Origin: Halobacillus halophilus DSM 2266
GTDB lineage: Bacteria > Bacillota > Bacilli > Bacillales > Halobacillaceae
Direction: 5' to 3'
DNA length: 64,000 bases
Assembly (NCBI RefSeq): GCF_000284515.1
Contig: NC_017668.1
Coordinates: 3,410,001-3,474,000, forward strand
Shown here: in pieces, positions 17,448 to 25,948 of the stretch
Layout of the letters: every line of letters begins with the position of its first letter
How positions within the stretch are numbered: the first letter of the stretch is position 1
Position numbers and translations under genes: made by a program
The notes under the pieces: generated by a model
Told to the model about the DNA's origin: nothing
What the model saw: only the letters and a program-made list of their open reading frames with translations
The model's database searches: none

Positions 17448-17681
17448 TCACTTTGCGTTCTTTTCTGGTTCGTCTCCCCAACGATAGGGCAGTAATTCCT
17501 CAAGCGGTACCTCCAGGGTCTTCGCGAGCTTACTCATAACGATGAGCGATGGATTTTTCTGAACGCCTCGTTCAATGTTACTAATATACGATTTGGATAC
17601 ATTGGACAGTTTTGCAAACTCATTCACCGATAAACCCCTCCCAATCCGAAGCACCCGAATCTTTTCCCCTATTGTTGCCAA
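17448..17681 (-). CDS. SinR-like XRE family DNA-binding protein (HTH only)
   Basis: 77 residues holding an XRE helix-turn-helix with strong likeness to SinR: IGEKIRVLRIGRGLSVNEFA, then NVSKSYISNIERG and NPSLIVMSKLAKTLEV, where SinR has KSYLSSIERN and NPSIQFLEKVS. SinR is the biofilm and motility repressor of B. subtilis and has a C-terminal SinI-like domain; here that part is missing and is encoded after the stop codon. The start is a TTG at 17681 close behind GGAGG, with short spacing, so it is not certain. Two GTTCTTT boxes, the known SinR recognition heptamer, lie upstream at 17734-17761, suggesting autoregulation. Confidence 0.82.
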   Translation of the reverse strand: MATIGEKIRVLRIGRGLSVNEFAKLSNVSKSYISNIERGVQKNPSLIVMSKLAKTLEVPLEELLPYRWGDEPEKNAK

Positions 17682-17733
17682 TGTCCTCCATCCCCTTTTC
17701 CATGTCGAAATTTATCTAAATGTTGCACATTTT

Positions 17734-17761
17734 GTTCTTTTTTATATTCGTTTTGTTCTTT
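17734..17761. promoter_or_regulatory. Two tandem SinR-type boxes
   Basis: GTTCTTT at 17734-17740 and again at 17755-17761, in the same orientation and 21 bp apart (two helical turns). They match the published SinR consensus GTTCTYT and sit 53-80 bases before the SinR-like start. Confidence 0.55.
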
Positions 17762-17891
17762 ATAAAGAATATTATAAAACGACTCTATTAAAAAGAAAAC
17801 CGCCAAAATTCATAATCGAGAACAACTACGTTCGTCACACGCTTGTTTTCTCCAAATACCTTCAAATATTTTCTATTTTAAGAACAAAAAT

Positions 17892-17921
17892 AAGCCGGCT
17901 GTTCTATAGCTCAGCCGGCTT
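17892..17921 (-). terminator. Terminator of the AraC-type regulator gene
   Basis: Arms AAGCCGGCTG (17892-17901) and CAGCCGGCTT (17912-17921) with a ten-base loop; on the minus strand a TATTTTTG run follows. The arm reaches the stop codon of the gene. Confidence 0.85.
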
Positions 17922-19126
17922 CACTCTTCCATAATATGATGTTTTTTGCGAAATTCATTTGGCCCGATACCTTCTATTTTTTTGAAAACTCTTGTAAAGT
18001 AGCTCTGACTATTAAACCCGAGCTTCATACTAATGTCCAGCAAAGTAAAATCTGAAATGCTCAGCATCTCTTTCGCTTCTTTCACCCGCTCCATATTAAT
18101 AAATTGGGATATTGAAATTCCTGTTTCTTTCTTGAATACTCCTGATAAATAATTAGGATGGACATTCATGGCAGCTGCGATTTCCTGAAGGGAAAGGGAG
18201 TCGCTTAAGTTCTGGAAAATATAGCGCTTGGACCGCTCGACTAAAGGAGAATGCACCGGTTCTTCCTGAGCTCGCTTTAAACGGGTCATGAAGCTTTGGA
18301 TAACATTCTCTTCTAATTCATGAAGTTCTTCCGTAGTCTTCTTCGTTTCTAAATAGTTTATAAAGAACTCGCTCAGGGAGATCACTTCGTCCAGCTGAGC
18401 TCCCCCTTCCAGGCACATCTGATTCAATTCCCCTATCAGACGGATCAGTTGATTCTTCTCAGGTCTCACGGCATTCGAATGACTGGCAGACGAGAACAAT
18501 TGCTTTCTCCACTCCCGATAGACGTCCAGCGCATCCGCCTGGCCAAGTTTGAATAAGTGTATAAAACGTTCCTGAAGCTGATAGTTGTTGTTCGGTGAAG
18601 TTTCGTTCCTGAGATAATGTTCATAAACCTTCTGAATAGGCGAATGTTTTCTTGGACGATGTCCTTCCTGTTTTCCGGAGAGAATTCGTATGAGAATTCG
18701 TTTCATGGACAACATTTGCACGGGGTTCAGCACTGGTAATTGATCATAATAATTTAATAATCTTTCCTTTTTAACTTTACAGTCTGACTCAGCTTTTACA
18801 AAACCATCAATTTCTTTTTTTCCGACCTCTTTATGTAAAAAAGGACCAAATACGATATCTACTGGTTCTTCGTGCCCGATTTTCATAGAATACAAGAAAA
18901 TACTCTGTCCAAATTCATCCGAGAATTTTTCTAAGTTGTTGGGGCTTTTTCTGCTGGTTTCTAAAAAAGGGAAGAAGCTTTTCTTCATAAAATCCGGAGG
19001 CTGATGAAAGCTGTCGGGAAATTGAAAGGTTAATTTCCGTTTATGATTTAAAAGCAGCACCGGGACTTGCAGTGCGATCGAACAGTCCTTCAATAAGTGG
19101 GTAAGCTCATGATGGGACATAGTCAT
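17921..19126 (-). CDS. AraC family transcriptional regulator
   Basis: 401 residues. The C-terminal 100 residues carry the double helix-turn-helix of AraC proteins (LSLQEIAAAMNVHPNYLSGV, then LLDISMKLGFNSQSYFTRVF and GIGPNEFRKKH). The N-terminal 130 residues (PVLLLNHKRKL, FGPFLH) look like a PocR/GAF-like sensing domain, followed by a helical linker. The ATG at 19126 has GGGGG seven bases upstream. Regulators of this long form often control sugar or surface genes; the ligand is unknown. It lies between a second SinI-like gene and the SinR-like operon on the same strand, so it may take part in the same developmental switch, which is inference. Confidence 0.85.
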   Translation of the reverse strand: MTMSHHELTHLLKDCSIALQVPVLLLNHKRKLTFQFPDSFHQPPDFMKKSFFPFLETSRKSPNNLEKFSDEFGQSIFLYSMKIGHEEPVDIVFGPFLHKEVGKKEIDGFVKAESDCKVKKERLLNYYDQLPVLNPVQMLSMKRILIRILSGKQEGHRPRKHSPIQKVYEHYLRNETSPNNNYQLQERFIHLFKLGQADALDVYREWRKQLFSSASHSNAVRPEKNQLIRLIGELNQMCLEGGAQLDEVISLSEFFINYLETKKTTEELHELEENVIQSFMTRLKRAQEEPVHSPLVERSKRYIFQNLSDSLSLQEIAAAMNVHPNYLSGVFKKETGISISQFINMERVKEAKEMLSISDFTLLDISMKLGFNSQSYFTRVFKKIEGIGPNEFRKKHHIMEE

Positions 19127-19209
19127 ATAGATACCCCCAAGTATAATCCTTTTTTACTATTATACCTGAACCAAAAAAAATAGCACCCCTAAATGATTAG
19201 GAGATGCCT

Positions 19210-19350
19210 CTATTCAAATGACTTTCTCTTATCGGAGGAACCTTTAATATAATTTCTCACTTCTTTAATCGTCAGCCCCATGGCCTTTGCCTGCTTTAAT
19301 AAATGTACCCAATCCTCATCTAATTTACTCACACTCGGCAACGTTCTCAT
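19210..19350 (-). CDS. SinI-like small protein
   Basis: 46 residues with the SinI core LDEDWVHLLKQAKAMGLTIK then EVRNYIK, followed by a short basic tail. SinI peptides bind SinR and pull it off DNA. It has a GGAGG site nine bases before the ATG, so unlike the SinI-like ORF at 17313 it is translated independently. No HTH gene is directly attached; the AraC-type gene follows after about 80 bases. Too short to be listed by usual gene finders, but the tryptophan, spacing and LGLT-like turn make the family assignment good. Confidence 0.75.
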   Translation of the reverse strand: MRTLPSVSKLDEDWVHLLKQAKAMGLTIKEVRNYIKGSSDKRKSFE

Positions 19351-19388
19351 CTCTCTAAACCTCCCCAAAATCCTCTAGGTTTCTGTTT

Positions 19389-19434
19389 AAAGATTCTTCA
19401 TTTTTTTATCTATCAAAGAATCTTCCTTCATCTG
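19389..19434. promoter_or_regulatory. Inverted repeat upstream of the SinI-like gene
   Basis: AAAGATTCTT (19389-19398) and AAGAATCTT (19426-19434) form an inverted repeat 40-85 bases before the start. It could be an operator; no protein is assigned. Confidence 0.35.
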
Positions 19435-19569
19435 GAAATGTATTATTATTATAACTGATTTTTTGCAACTGATTTTGAACATATTTAACTATTTTTTAAA
19501 TATAAACATTTAATTTTAGAATATTCCTAATAAAAGAATGTAGGATTTTGTAATTTAAAGTATTTAAAT

Positions 19570-19610
19570 AAACAAAAGCCGATATGACTGCATCATATCG
19601 GCTTTTGTTT
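19570..19610 (-). terminator. Terminator of the IDEAL-domain gene
   Basis: Perfect 18-bp stem AAACAAAAGCCGATATGA with a five-base loop, just after the stop at 19620; A/T-rich on both flanks, so possibly bidirectional. Confidence 0.85.
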
Positions 19611-19619
19611 ATCTTATTT

Positions 19620-20078
19620 TTAAGAATACATACGGTTCCATGTAGTCGTCAGTACCCGGAAGGTATCTCGGTCCTCCGAATCAATTGCCTGATCGATCAA
19701 ACGCCTTAGGTTATTCTTTTCGAGCTCCAGAATCACTTCGTTCGTTTCATTTTCTTCCGGTTTTGTAAGTTCTACCTCTTCCTTTTCATAGTAAGGTGCG
19801 ACAATGGAATGAAGGTGTTGTAGAAAGTCTGGCAGCTGTAGTAGATCGGCTACCGATACATATACTATATTTTTACCGCGTTGAAATACGAAAATATCGA
19901 ATACATTATGAACGCGCTTACGTTGACGGTCAATGATGATTTCTCTGGATTCCATAGGAACGAATTGGTAGAGTTCATTGTCGATAAATAATGAAAAGTA
20001 CTGGTAGGCTAGCACAACTCGGATAAAGCGCTTATCTTCCTTCACGTAATACGGTTTCAGCATTTTAATATTTAACAC
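19620..20078 (-). CDS. IDEAL domain protein
   Basis: 152 residues. The C-terminal 27 residues (LRRLIDQAIDSEDRDTFRVL) match the IDEAL domain, a short Bacillus helix found in proteins such as YpiB and often appended to ComK-type or adaptor proteins. The N-terminal 110 residues form a beta-rich unit (KRFIRVVLAYQYFSLFIDNE, DIFVFQRGKNIVYVSV) that I do not recognise. Start: the GTG at 20078 has AAGGGGTGG about six bases upstream; the GTG three codons earlier lies inside that site. A single gene between two terminators. Function unknown. Confidence 0.65.
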   Translation of the reverse strand: MLNIKMLKPYYVKEDKRFIRVVLAYQYFSLFIDNELYQFVPMESREIIIDRQRKRVHNVFDIFVFQRGKNIVYVSVADLLQLPDFLQHLHSIVAPYYEKEEVELTKPEENETNEVILELEKNNLRRLIDQAIDSEDRDTFRVLTTTWNRMYS

Positions 20079-20266
20079 AGTGCCCACCCCTTTAATTTAA
20101 TCTGAATTTTCAGTATTTTATTCTATTATCGCTGATTTGTCAACAAATTGAAAGTCTTTTATCTTGAATCCAAGGTTGAATTTTAAATATTTTCATAATC
20201 TTCTCCCTTTCATGTTGGGAATCACAGCTATTCTACTTACATCTTCCGTTCCTTTAAGAACAAATT

Positions 20267-20306
20267 AAAAAAGTCCCAGCTTTCCATATGGAAAGCTGGG
20301 ACTCTT
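20267..20306 (-). terminator. Terminator of pgcA
   Basis: Perfect 16+16 palindrome AGTCCCAGCTTTCCA-TATGGAAAGCTGGGACT (20272-20303) followed on the minus strand by TTTTTT, immediately after the pgcA stop. Confidence 0.9.
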
Positions 20307-20308
20307 CG

Positions 20309-22015
20309 TTAAATCAAAGCATGCAAACGGTCATTGACGGTTGCTTTTAATGCTTCAAGGATCTTCTCGCTATCTTTTCGGGAACCGGATTTGGCTCCAT
20401 AATAAAATTTAATTTTCGGCTCTGTGCCAGACGGACGTAAACAGAACCAGCAGTCGTCTTCTAAAATAAACTTCAGCACATTCGAAGTCGGAAGTTCAAT
20501 CTCCTCGGTAGCGCCTCCCTCTACATAATAACGAGTCATTGTAGAATAATCCTCAACGGCTACTACTTTCTTACCGCCTGCTTCTGTAATGCCTGCGTCA
20601 CGGAAGTCTTCCATAATCGTCTTGATTTTATCCGCTCCTGATTTTCCTTCAAGCTTCACGGACTGAAGATCTTCCAGGAAGTACCCGTGCTTCTGATAAA
20701 GCTCTTCCAGGGCATCAAGCAGTGTTTTGCCCTGATTCTTATAATAAGCACCGACTTCTGCGATAAGAATCGCCGCCTGTACGGCGTCTTTATCACGTGC
20801 AAATGGTTTAACTAAATAACCATAACTCTCTTCATATCCGAACATGAACTCATATTCTCCGCTCTGTTCGTACTCTTTAATTTTTTCACCAATAAATTTA
20901 AAGCCTGTCAGTGTATCAAGCGTGCCGATATTATGAGCATCCGCGATCACCCGGCCGAATTCAGAGGTCACAATCGTCTTAATCAGGAGTCCATTGTCGG
21001 GTACATCAGGAGAATGCTCCAAAATATAATCAAGCATAAGAGCACCAGTCTGGTTTCCGGTTAACACCTGATATTCTCCGTTTTTATCCGGTACAGCCGC
21101 TCCCATGCGGTCTGCATCAGGGTCGGTTGCAAGCAGTAAGTCAGCGCCTACTGCTTTTCCTTGTTCAATCGCCATAGCAAATGCCTGATGCTCTTCCGGA
21201 TTCGGGGAAGCAACAGTCGAGAATTCAGGATCCGGCTGCGCCTGCTCTTCTACAATACCTACGGAAGAAAATCCACTCTGCTCCAGCCCTTTTTGTACAA
21301 GGTCCCGTGCCGTTCCATGAAGAGGCGTAAACACAAGAGAGATATCTTTTTTAATATCCGGCTGAATCGTTACGGATTTAAGCTGCTCCAAATAGGCGGC
21401 ATCTATTTTTTCATCGATCCAGTTGAGCAGTCCGTCATCTTCCAGCTGCTTCTGATCGGCTGCATCTACATTCAGTTCGTTTTCTACTTTATTAACAAAC
21501 CCGATCATGGATTCAGCCTGAAGAGGAGGAAGCTGGCCGCCGTCCTCGTTATAGGCTTTGAACCCATTGTACTCTGGCGGGTTATGGCTGGCTGTGACCA
21601 CCACTCCTGCAGCGGTCTTTAAGTGACGCACAGCGAACGAAAGCTCCGGCGTCGGGCGTAAGGAAGTGAATACATATGAAGGAATACCGTGGTAGCCGAG
21701 TACGCGGGCGGTTTCCACTGCAAATTCTTTGGACATATAACGGGAGTCATAAGCAATAGCTACGCCGCGGTTCGAGAGTCCCTGATCATTCACATACGTA
21801 GCGAGTCCTTCGGCAGCTCTTCTGATCGTATAGATGTTCATCCGGTTCGTACCGGGGCCAAGCTTACCGCGCATTCCGCCGGTACCAAACTCGAGGTTCT
21901 TATAAAAGGCGTCTTCTAAAGACTGTTCGTCATCTTCAATCTCTTTTAATTGCGACGATAATTGTTCGTCCATCTCTTTAAATTCTTTCCAGCGATTGTA
22001 CTCATTTTTCCACAT
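20309..22015 (-). CDS. pgcA: Alpha-phosphoglucomutase / phosphomannomutase
   Basis: 568 residues, the usual length of Bacillus PgcA, which interconverts glucose-6-phosphate and glucose-1-phosphate for UDP-glucose, glycolipid and teichoic acid synthesis and for galactose breakdown. Motifs: TASHNPPEYNGFK with the phosphoserine, the metal-binding DPDADRMG, GYEESYGYL for sugar choice, and RPSGTEPKIKFY for phosphate binding. An AGGAG site precedes the ATG. manA follows upstream on the same strand with only 33 bases between, so the two are probably one operon linking glucose and mannose phosphates. The galactose operon at 54.9-64 kb would also feed this enzyme. Confidence 0.93.
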   Translation of the reverse strand: MWKNEYNRWKEFKEMDEQLSSQLKEIEDDEQSLEDAFYKNLEFGTGGMRGKLGPGTNRMNIYTIRRAAEGLATYVNDQGLSNRGVAIAYDSRYMSKEFAVETARVLGYHGIPSYVFTSLRPTPELSFAVRHLKTAAGVVVTASHNPPEYNGFKAYNEDGGQLPPLQAESMIGFVNKVENELNVDAADQKQLEDDGLLNWIDEKIDAAYLEQLKSVTIQPDIKKDISLVFTPLHGTARDLVQKGLEQSGFSSVGIVEEQAQPDPEFSTVASPNPEEHQAFAMAIEQGKAVGADLLLATDPDADRMGAAVPDKNGEYQVLTGNQTGALMLDYILEHSPDVPDNGLLIKTIVTSEFGRVIADAHNIGTLDTLTGFKFIGEKIKEYEQSGEYEFMFGYEESYGYLVKPFARDKDAVQAAILIAEVGAYYKNQGKTLLDALEELYQKHGYFLEDLQSVKLEGKSGADKIKTIMEDFRDAGITEAGGKKVVAVEDYSTMTRYYVEGGATEEIELPTSNVLKFILEDDCWFCLRPSGTEPKIKFYYGAKSGSRKDSEKILEALKATVNDRLHALI

Positions 22016-22048
22016 CCATCCATCACTCCTCTTGTATTTTTATAATGA

Positions 22049-23008
22049 TTATGACTTATTGGAACGGGAGACGATCAAAGAAGCGTTTCCTTTCAATTCG
22101 AATGTACCTACCGTAGCAGGGATAATAAAATGATCCCCTTTTGAAAACGAATAGGTCTCCTGGTCAATCCTGACTTCTCCATTTCCCTGGAGAGCGCTTA
22201 CTAACAAATAAGGATTGGGCTTCAGCTCCCCGCTTCCCCCTTCCAATTGCCAATGAAAAACAGAAAAATACGCTTCTTCTATCAAGGTTTCCTGCCTGAG
22301 GTCTGCCTGAACTGCATCTGATCGATCAATGTGGGGATCTCTATGTGGAACCGTTATCACTTCCAGTGACTTATCCAGGTGCAGTTCCCGCTTCTCTCCA
22401 TCGTTTCCGATGCGATCATAGTCGTAGACGCGGTACGTGATATCCGAACTCTGCTGGGTTTCAAGAATCTGAATGCCAGCGCCAATCGCGTGGATCGTTC
22501 CACTTGGTACATAAAAGAAATCCCCAGGCTGAACAGGAATCCGCCTAAGCAGCCTCTCCCATTCTTCATTCTCCACCAAATCCTGTAATTCCTTTTTATT
22601 CGAGGCATGATGACCAAAAATAATTTCAGAGCCTTCTTCGGCATCGATCACATACCAGCATTCTGTTTTCCCGTAATTCTTTCCTTCCATTTCGCGCGCA
22701 TATGTATCATCCGGGTGGACTTGAACAGATAAGTCCTTCGCAGAATCCAGAATCTTGACTAACAATGGAAATTCTTCTCCCTCTTCATGGGCGAACAGCT
22801 CACGGTGTTCCTTCCACGCTTCCGCCAGCGTATGTCCTGCCAATGGTCCGTTCTGAATGGTGTTTGGACCATTCGTATGGCCGGAAATGCACCAGGCTTC
22901 TCCTGTCTGATCGGAAGGAATTTCGTACTGAAAAATTTCTTTAAGGCCCGTACCGCCCCAAATCCGTTCTTTGAATTCAGGCTGTAAGAAGATAGGTTCC
23001 CTATACAT
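22049..23008 (-). CDS. manA: Mannose-6-phosphate isomerase, class I
   Basis: 319-residue zinc cupin that interconverts mannose-6-phosphate and fructose-6-phosphate. Visible: the N-terminal family start LQPEFKERIWGG, the metal-binding VQVHPDD, GKTECWYVI and FFYVPSGTIHAIG with its catalytic/zinc His. Length matches Bacillus ManA. The ATG at 23008 lies seven bases after GAGGTGA; an in-frame TTG two codons earlier is too close to that site. It is followed closely by pgcA. Upstream, a terminator separates it from the PTS gene, so it is not part of that transcript. Confidence 0.93.
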   Translation of the reverse strand: MYREPIFLQPEFKERIWGGTGLKEIFQYEIPSDQTGEAWCISGHTNGPNTIQNGPLAGHTLAEAWKEHRELFAHEEGEEFPLLVKILDSAKDLSVQVHPDDTYAREMEGKNYGKTECWYVIDAEEGSEIIFGHHASNKKELQDLVENEEWERLLRRIPVQPGDFFYVPSGTIHAIGAGIQILETQQSSDITYRVYDYDRIGNDGEKRELHLDKSLEVITVPHRDPHIDRSDAVQADLRQETLIEEAYFSVFHWQLEGGSGELKPNPYLLVSALQGNGEVRIDQETYSFSKGDHFIIPATVGTFELKGNASLIVSRSNKS

Positions 23009-23080
23009 GAGCAACTCACCTCTTTCTCTTATGATTACCCCTTATTATACCACATTACCTGCCACAAAAAGACAAAAACA

Positions 23081-23117
23081 GACCAGGCCAAACTGGAAAA
23101 TACTGTTTGACCTGGTC
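23081..23117 (-). terminator. Terminator of the PTS gene
   Basis: Read on the minus strand: GACCAGGTCAAAC / GTTTGGCCTGGTC (one mismatch) and then TGTTTTTGTC. Confidence 0.8.
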
Positions 23118-23160
23118 CTCTAGTTATTTCCATATCCTCTAGCAGATCCTGGTAATTACT

Positions 23161-23186
23161 GGAGGACCTGAGGTAGAAAGAATTGG
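23161..23186. repeat. Degenerate half-REP sequence
   Basis: TGGAGGACCTGAGGT-A-GAA resembles the right arm of the 39-bp palindrome (TGGATGACCTGAGGTGGAA) and is almost the same as 36575-36600. No left arm is found. Confidence 0.45.
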
Positions 23187-23198
23187 AATAAATGGTTA

Positions 23199-24605
23199 TT
23201 ATTTGTCTTTGTCGAGCATGCCGTCTTCGTAACCGAAGGCCCATGTAAGACCGAAAGCTACTCCAATAGCGATACCGTTTGCGATAATGTAATTGGCAAA
23301 TGGGAACAAGCCATCCAAGTATAGAAGCATACCAGGAATTACGGTGATCGCCATTCCGGTACCAGCGAGTCCCATAAGAGAAGCGAAGAAACCGCCAGCC
23401 GCTCCACCAATAAGACCCATAACAAATGGCTTCACATAACGAAGGTTAACACCGAAAATCGCAGGTTCTGTAATGCCTAGAAATGCTGAAAGTGAAGACG
23501 GAAGAGCTAAAGCTTTCATTTTCTTCTCTTTTGATTTCAAACCAACTGCCAGTGCTGCTGCACCTTGAGCCGCGATACCTGCTGAAATTAGTGGGTTGAA
23601 CGGGTTCTCTCCTAAACGTTCAAGCAATTGAATTTCAAGTAAGTTGAAGATGTGGTGCACTCCGGTAATAACGATCACCTGGTGCAAACCACCGATAATC
23701 AAGCCGCTGATACCTAATGGAAGGTCCAGCACCACACGTGTAGCAGCGAAAATGCCATTTTCTACAACGTGGAAAATTGGCCCAATGATAAACAATGCTC
23801 CCGTAATCATGATTAATAGTACTAAGAACGGGGTCAGGATTAAATCCAGAGATTCTGGTATTTTCTTCCGCAAAGCTTTCTCAAGCTTTGCCCCTAATAT
23901 ACCCGTGAAAAAGGCAGGAAGCACAGACGCCTGATAACCAACGACAGGGATAAAGCCAAAGAACATAATTGGTTCAACTTCTCCGGAACCGATATCCCAG
24001 GCGTTCGGAAGCGCAGGTGATACGAGCATCAATCCAATGACAATCCCGAGCAATGGACTGCCGCCAAACACTTTAAAAGTGGACCAGGCGACCAGTGCCG
24101 GCAGGAATATAAAAGCGGTATCCGTCAGAATCTGAGTATATAGAAGAAAGTTCTCTGAGATATCTTCAGGTGCCAGTCCAAATAATTGTAAAACCTGCGG
24201 CTGAGTGACAAGTCCGCGCAGACCCATGAACAGCCCGGTAGCAACAAGTACGGGTATGATCGGAACAAACACATCACCAAATGTACGGATCCAGCGCTGT
24301 AAAAAGTTCCCCTGATTCTTCGTGTCTTCTTTCATATCTGACTTTGTTGTTCCTTCAACGTTCAGCTTCGTCACTTCTTCGTAAATCCGGTTAACCGTAC
24401 CAGTGCCGAAGATAACTTGCAGCTGTCCAGAGTTGTAAAAGGCACCTTTTACTTTGTCGATCTCTTCAATTGCAGAAATATCGGCTTTCTCTTTGTCGTG
24501 CAGCATAATCCGAAGGCGGGTGGCACAGTGAGCTACAGAAGCGATATTTCCTTCGCCGCCAGCAGCCTCAATGACGTCTTTTGCGATTTGAGAATTCTCG
24601 GCCAT
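23199..24605 (-). CDS. PTS system EIIBC component, sucrose class
   Basis: 468 residues. The N-terminal EIIB domain (residues 1-85) has the phosphocysteine C27 in AHCATRLR; residues 105-460 form the EIIC membrane domain with GITEPAIFGVNLRYVKP and GVHHIFNLLEIQLL, which match the glucose-glucoside-sucrose superfamily, closest in layout to SacP/ScrA. No EIIA is attached, so a shared EIIA such as that of the glucose PTS must supply phosphate. A divergently placed LacI regulator with two operators lies upstream. No sucrose hydrolase is nearby, so sucrose is only the best guess; trehalose or N-acetylmuramate are alternatives. Confidence 0.85.
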   Translation of the reverse strand: MAENSQIAKDVIEAAGGEGNIASVAHCATRLRIMLHDKEKADISAIEEIDKVKGAFYNSGQLQVIFGTGTVNRIYEEVTKLNVEGTTKSDMKEDTKNQGNFLQRWIRTFGDVFVPIIPVLVATGLFMGLRGLVTQPQVLQLFGLAPEDISENFLLYTQILTDTAFIFLPALVAWSTFKVFGGSPLLGIVIGLMLVSPALPNAWDIGSGEVEPIMFFGFIPVVGYQASVLPAFFTGILGAKLEKALRKKIPESLDLILTPFLVLLIMITGALFIIGPIFHVVENGIFAATRVVLDLPLGISGLIIGGLHQVIVITGVHHIFNLLEIQLLERLGENPFNPLISAGIAAQGAAALAVGLKSKEKKMKALALPSSLSAFLGITEPAIFGVNLRYVKPFVMGLIGGAAGGFFASLMGLAGTGMAITVIPGMLLYLDGLFPFANYIIANGIAIGVAFGLTWAFGYEDGMLDKDK

Positions 24606-24637
24606 TATGAAAACCCCTTTCTTGTATTAGCTTTGGC

Positions 24638-24657
24638 ATGTAATCGATCACACATTT
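24638..24657. promoter_or_regulatory. LacI-type operator 1
   Basis: ATGTAATCGATCACACATTT contains the near-palindrome TGTAATCGATCACA and is the inverted counterpart of a sequence at 24743-24762. It lies 33 bases before the PTS start, where repression would block the promoter or the start of the message. Confidence 0.6.
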
Positions 24658-24742
24658 CATAAAAAAATATAAAACATTCAATAATTTCTTCGAATAAGTG
24701 CGTCGAGTTTCGAATTTCTATAAGGAATAAATTGTGTTCCTA

Positions 24743-24762
24743 AAATGTGTGAACGATTACAT
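24743..24762. promoter_or_regulatory. LacI-type operator 2
   Basis: AAATGTGTGAACGATTACAT, 19 of 20 bases complementary to operator 1 in the opposite sense, 105 bp away. The paired sites could allow loop formation or separate control of both messages. Confidence 0.55.
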
Positions 24763-24782
24763 GATTGCGTTTTCAATTAGAA

Positions 24783-25772
24783 CTATACACTATCTCGTAA
24801 AATTAGTCTATACGTTAGTTCAAATTTCTGATCTACTTTTTCATTTTTTAATTTGGCCAGTAATAGTTCAGCTGCCTGCTGTCCCGCTTTCTTGTTAAAA
24901 TAATCGATCGTAGTCAGGGAAGGGCTTACATATTGAGACAAACTGGAAGCTCCTATTCCGACGACAGCCATGTCTTCAGGAATCCGGTAACCTTGTTCCT
25001 TTAAGTATTCCATAGCCCCGATAGCCATTCTGTCCGTAACAGCATATACCGCACTTGGCCTGTTCTTACCGCTTGCTCGTAAAATCTTTTTCATCTCTTC
25101 ATAACCGGAATCAATCGAAAAATCCCCTGTTCCCATCCAGTGTTCGTTGATCTCTCCGCCTTCCCTCTCCATTACATCGCGAAAAGCCTGTTCTCGCCTA
25201 ATCCCAACGGAAGGGTCGTCCCGGCTCACCCCAATGAAAGCAATTTTATGATGCCCTTTATGAATGAGCATATTCGTTAAATCAGCAGATGCGTGGTAAT
25301 CATCATAAACAAGCGACGTTACTTCAGGAAGGTCCTGCCCGATCGCAAGGAATGGAAGATCCACGTTACGAATTGTTTGAATCAGTTCATCATTCACATT
25401 AGTCGCAAGCAGGATAATTCCATCCACGTGTCTGCTTTTCAGTAAGCGAATATATTCAATCTCTTTTTTCCTGTCCAGTTCTGTATCCGTCAACAGGATT
25501 TGAAAGCCTTCTTTAGCTAGCACTTCATTAATCCCATTCACTACACGAGTGGATGTTTCCGTGCTTAGACGCGGCAGAATAACTCCGATGACGCCTGAAC
25601 GCTTTGTCCGGAGCGATTTCGCTGATTGATTAGGCATATAGCCGGTTTCTTCAACAATTTTCATAATTCTTTTTCGGGCTTCTTCACTTACGTACCCACT
25701 ATTGTTTAAAGCTCTTGAAACGGTCGTCCGGGAAACGTTGGCCCTTTTTGCGATGTCATTGATTGTTGTCAT
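24783..25772 (-). CDS. LacI family transcriptional repressor
   Basis: 329 residues: N-terminal LacI helix-turn-helix (TINDIAKRANVSRTTVSRAL, hinge YMPNQSAKSLRTKRS) and a periplasmic-binding-type sensor domain. The ATG at 25772 lies nine bases after GGAGG, which excludes an earlier frame start. It is in the same direction as the PTS permease gene downstream, with two operators between them, so it most likely represses that permease until the sugar or its phosphate binds. Sequence pattern fits a sucrose or glucoside repressor but the ligand is not proven. Confidence 0.9.
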   Translation of the reverse strand: MTTINDIAKRANVSRTTVSRALNNSGYVSEEARKRIMKIVEETGYMPNQSAKSLRTKRSGVIGVILPRLSTETSTRVVNGINEVLAKEGFQILLTDTELDRKKEIEYIRLLKSRHVDGIILLATNVNDELIQTIRNVDLPFLAIGQDLPEVTSLVYDDYHASADLTNMLIHKGHHKIAFIGVSRDDPSVGIRREQAFRDVMEREGGEINEHWMGTGDFSIDSGYEEMKKILRASGKNRPSAVYAVTDRMAIGAMEYLKEQGYRIPEDMAVVGIGASSLSQYVSPSLTTIDYFNKKAGQQAAELLLAKLKNEKVDQKFELTYRLILRDSV

Positions 25773-25890
25773 AGGTTTCATCCTCCATGGAATCCTTTTC
25801 ACATCATATCGTATTGAAAAAATTGGACATTGTCTAGCTTTTGGTAAAAGATTTCAGTTCCACCATCCCGATACCCGAAAACATTTCTAC

Positions 25891-25926
25891 AAAAAAAGAC
25901 CCTGGAATTCATACAGTTCCAGAGTC
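25891..25926 (-). terminator. Terminator of the 79-residue ORF
   Basis: Minus-strand hairpin GACTCTGGAA/TTCCAGGGTC with one mismatch, followed by seven T residues. Confidence 0.85.
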
Positions 25927-25948
25927 CTTCACGATATGTAATCCACTC

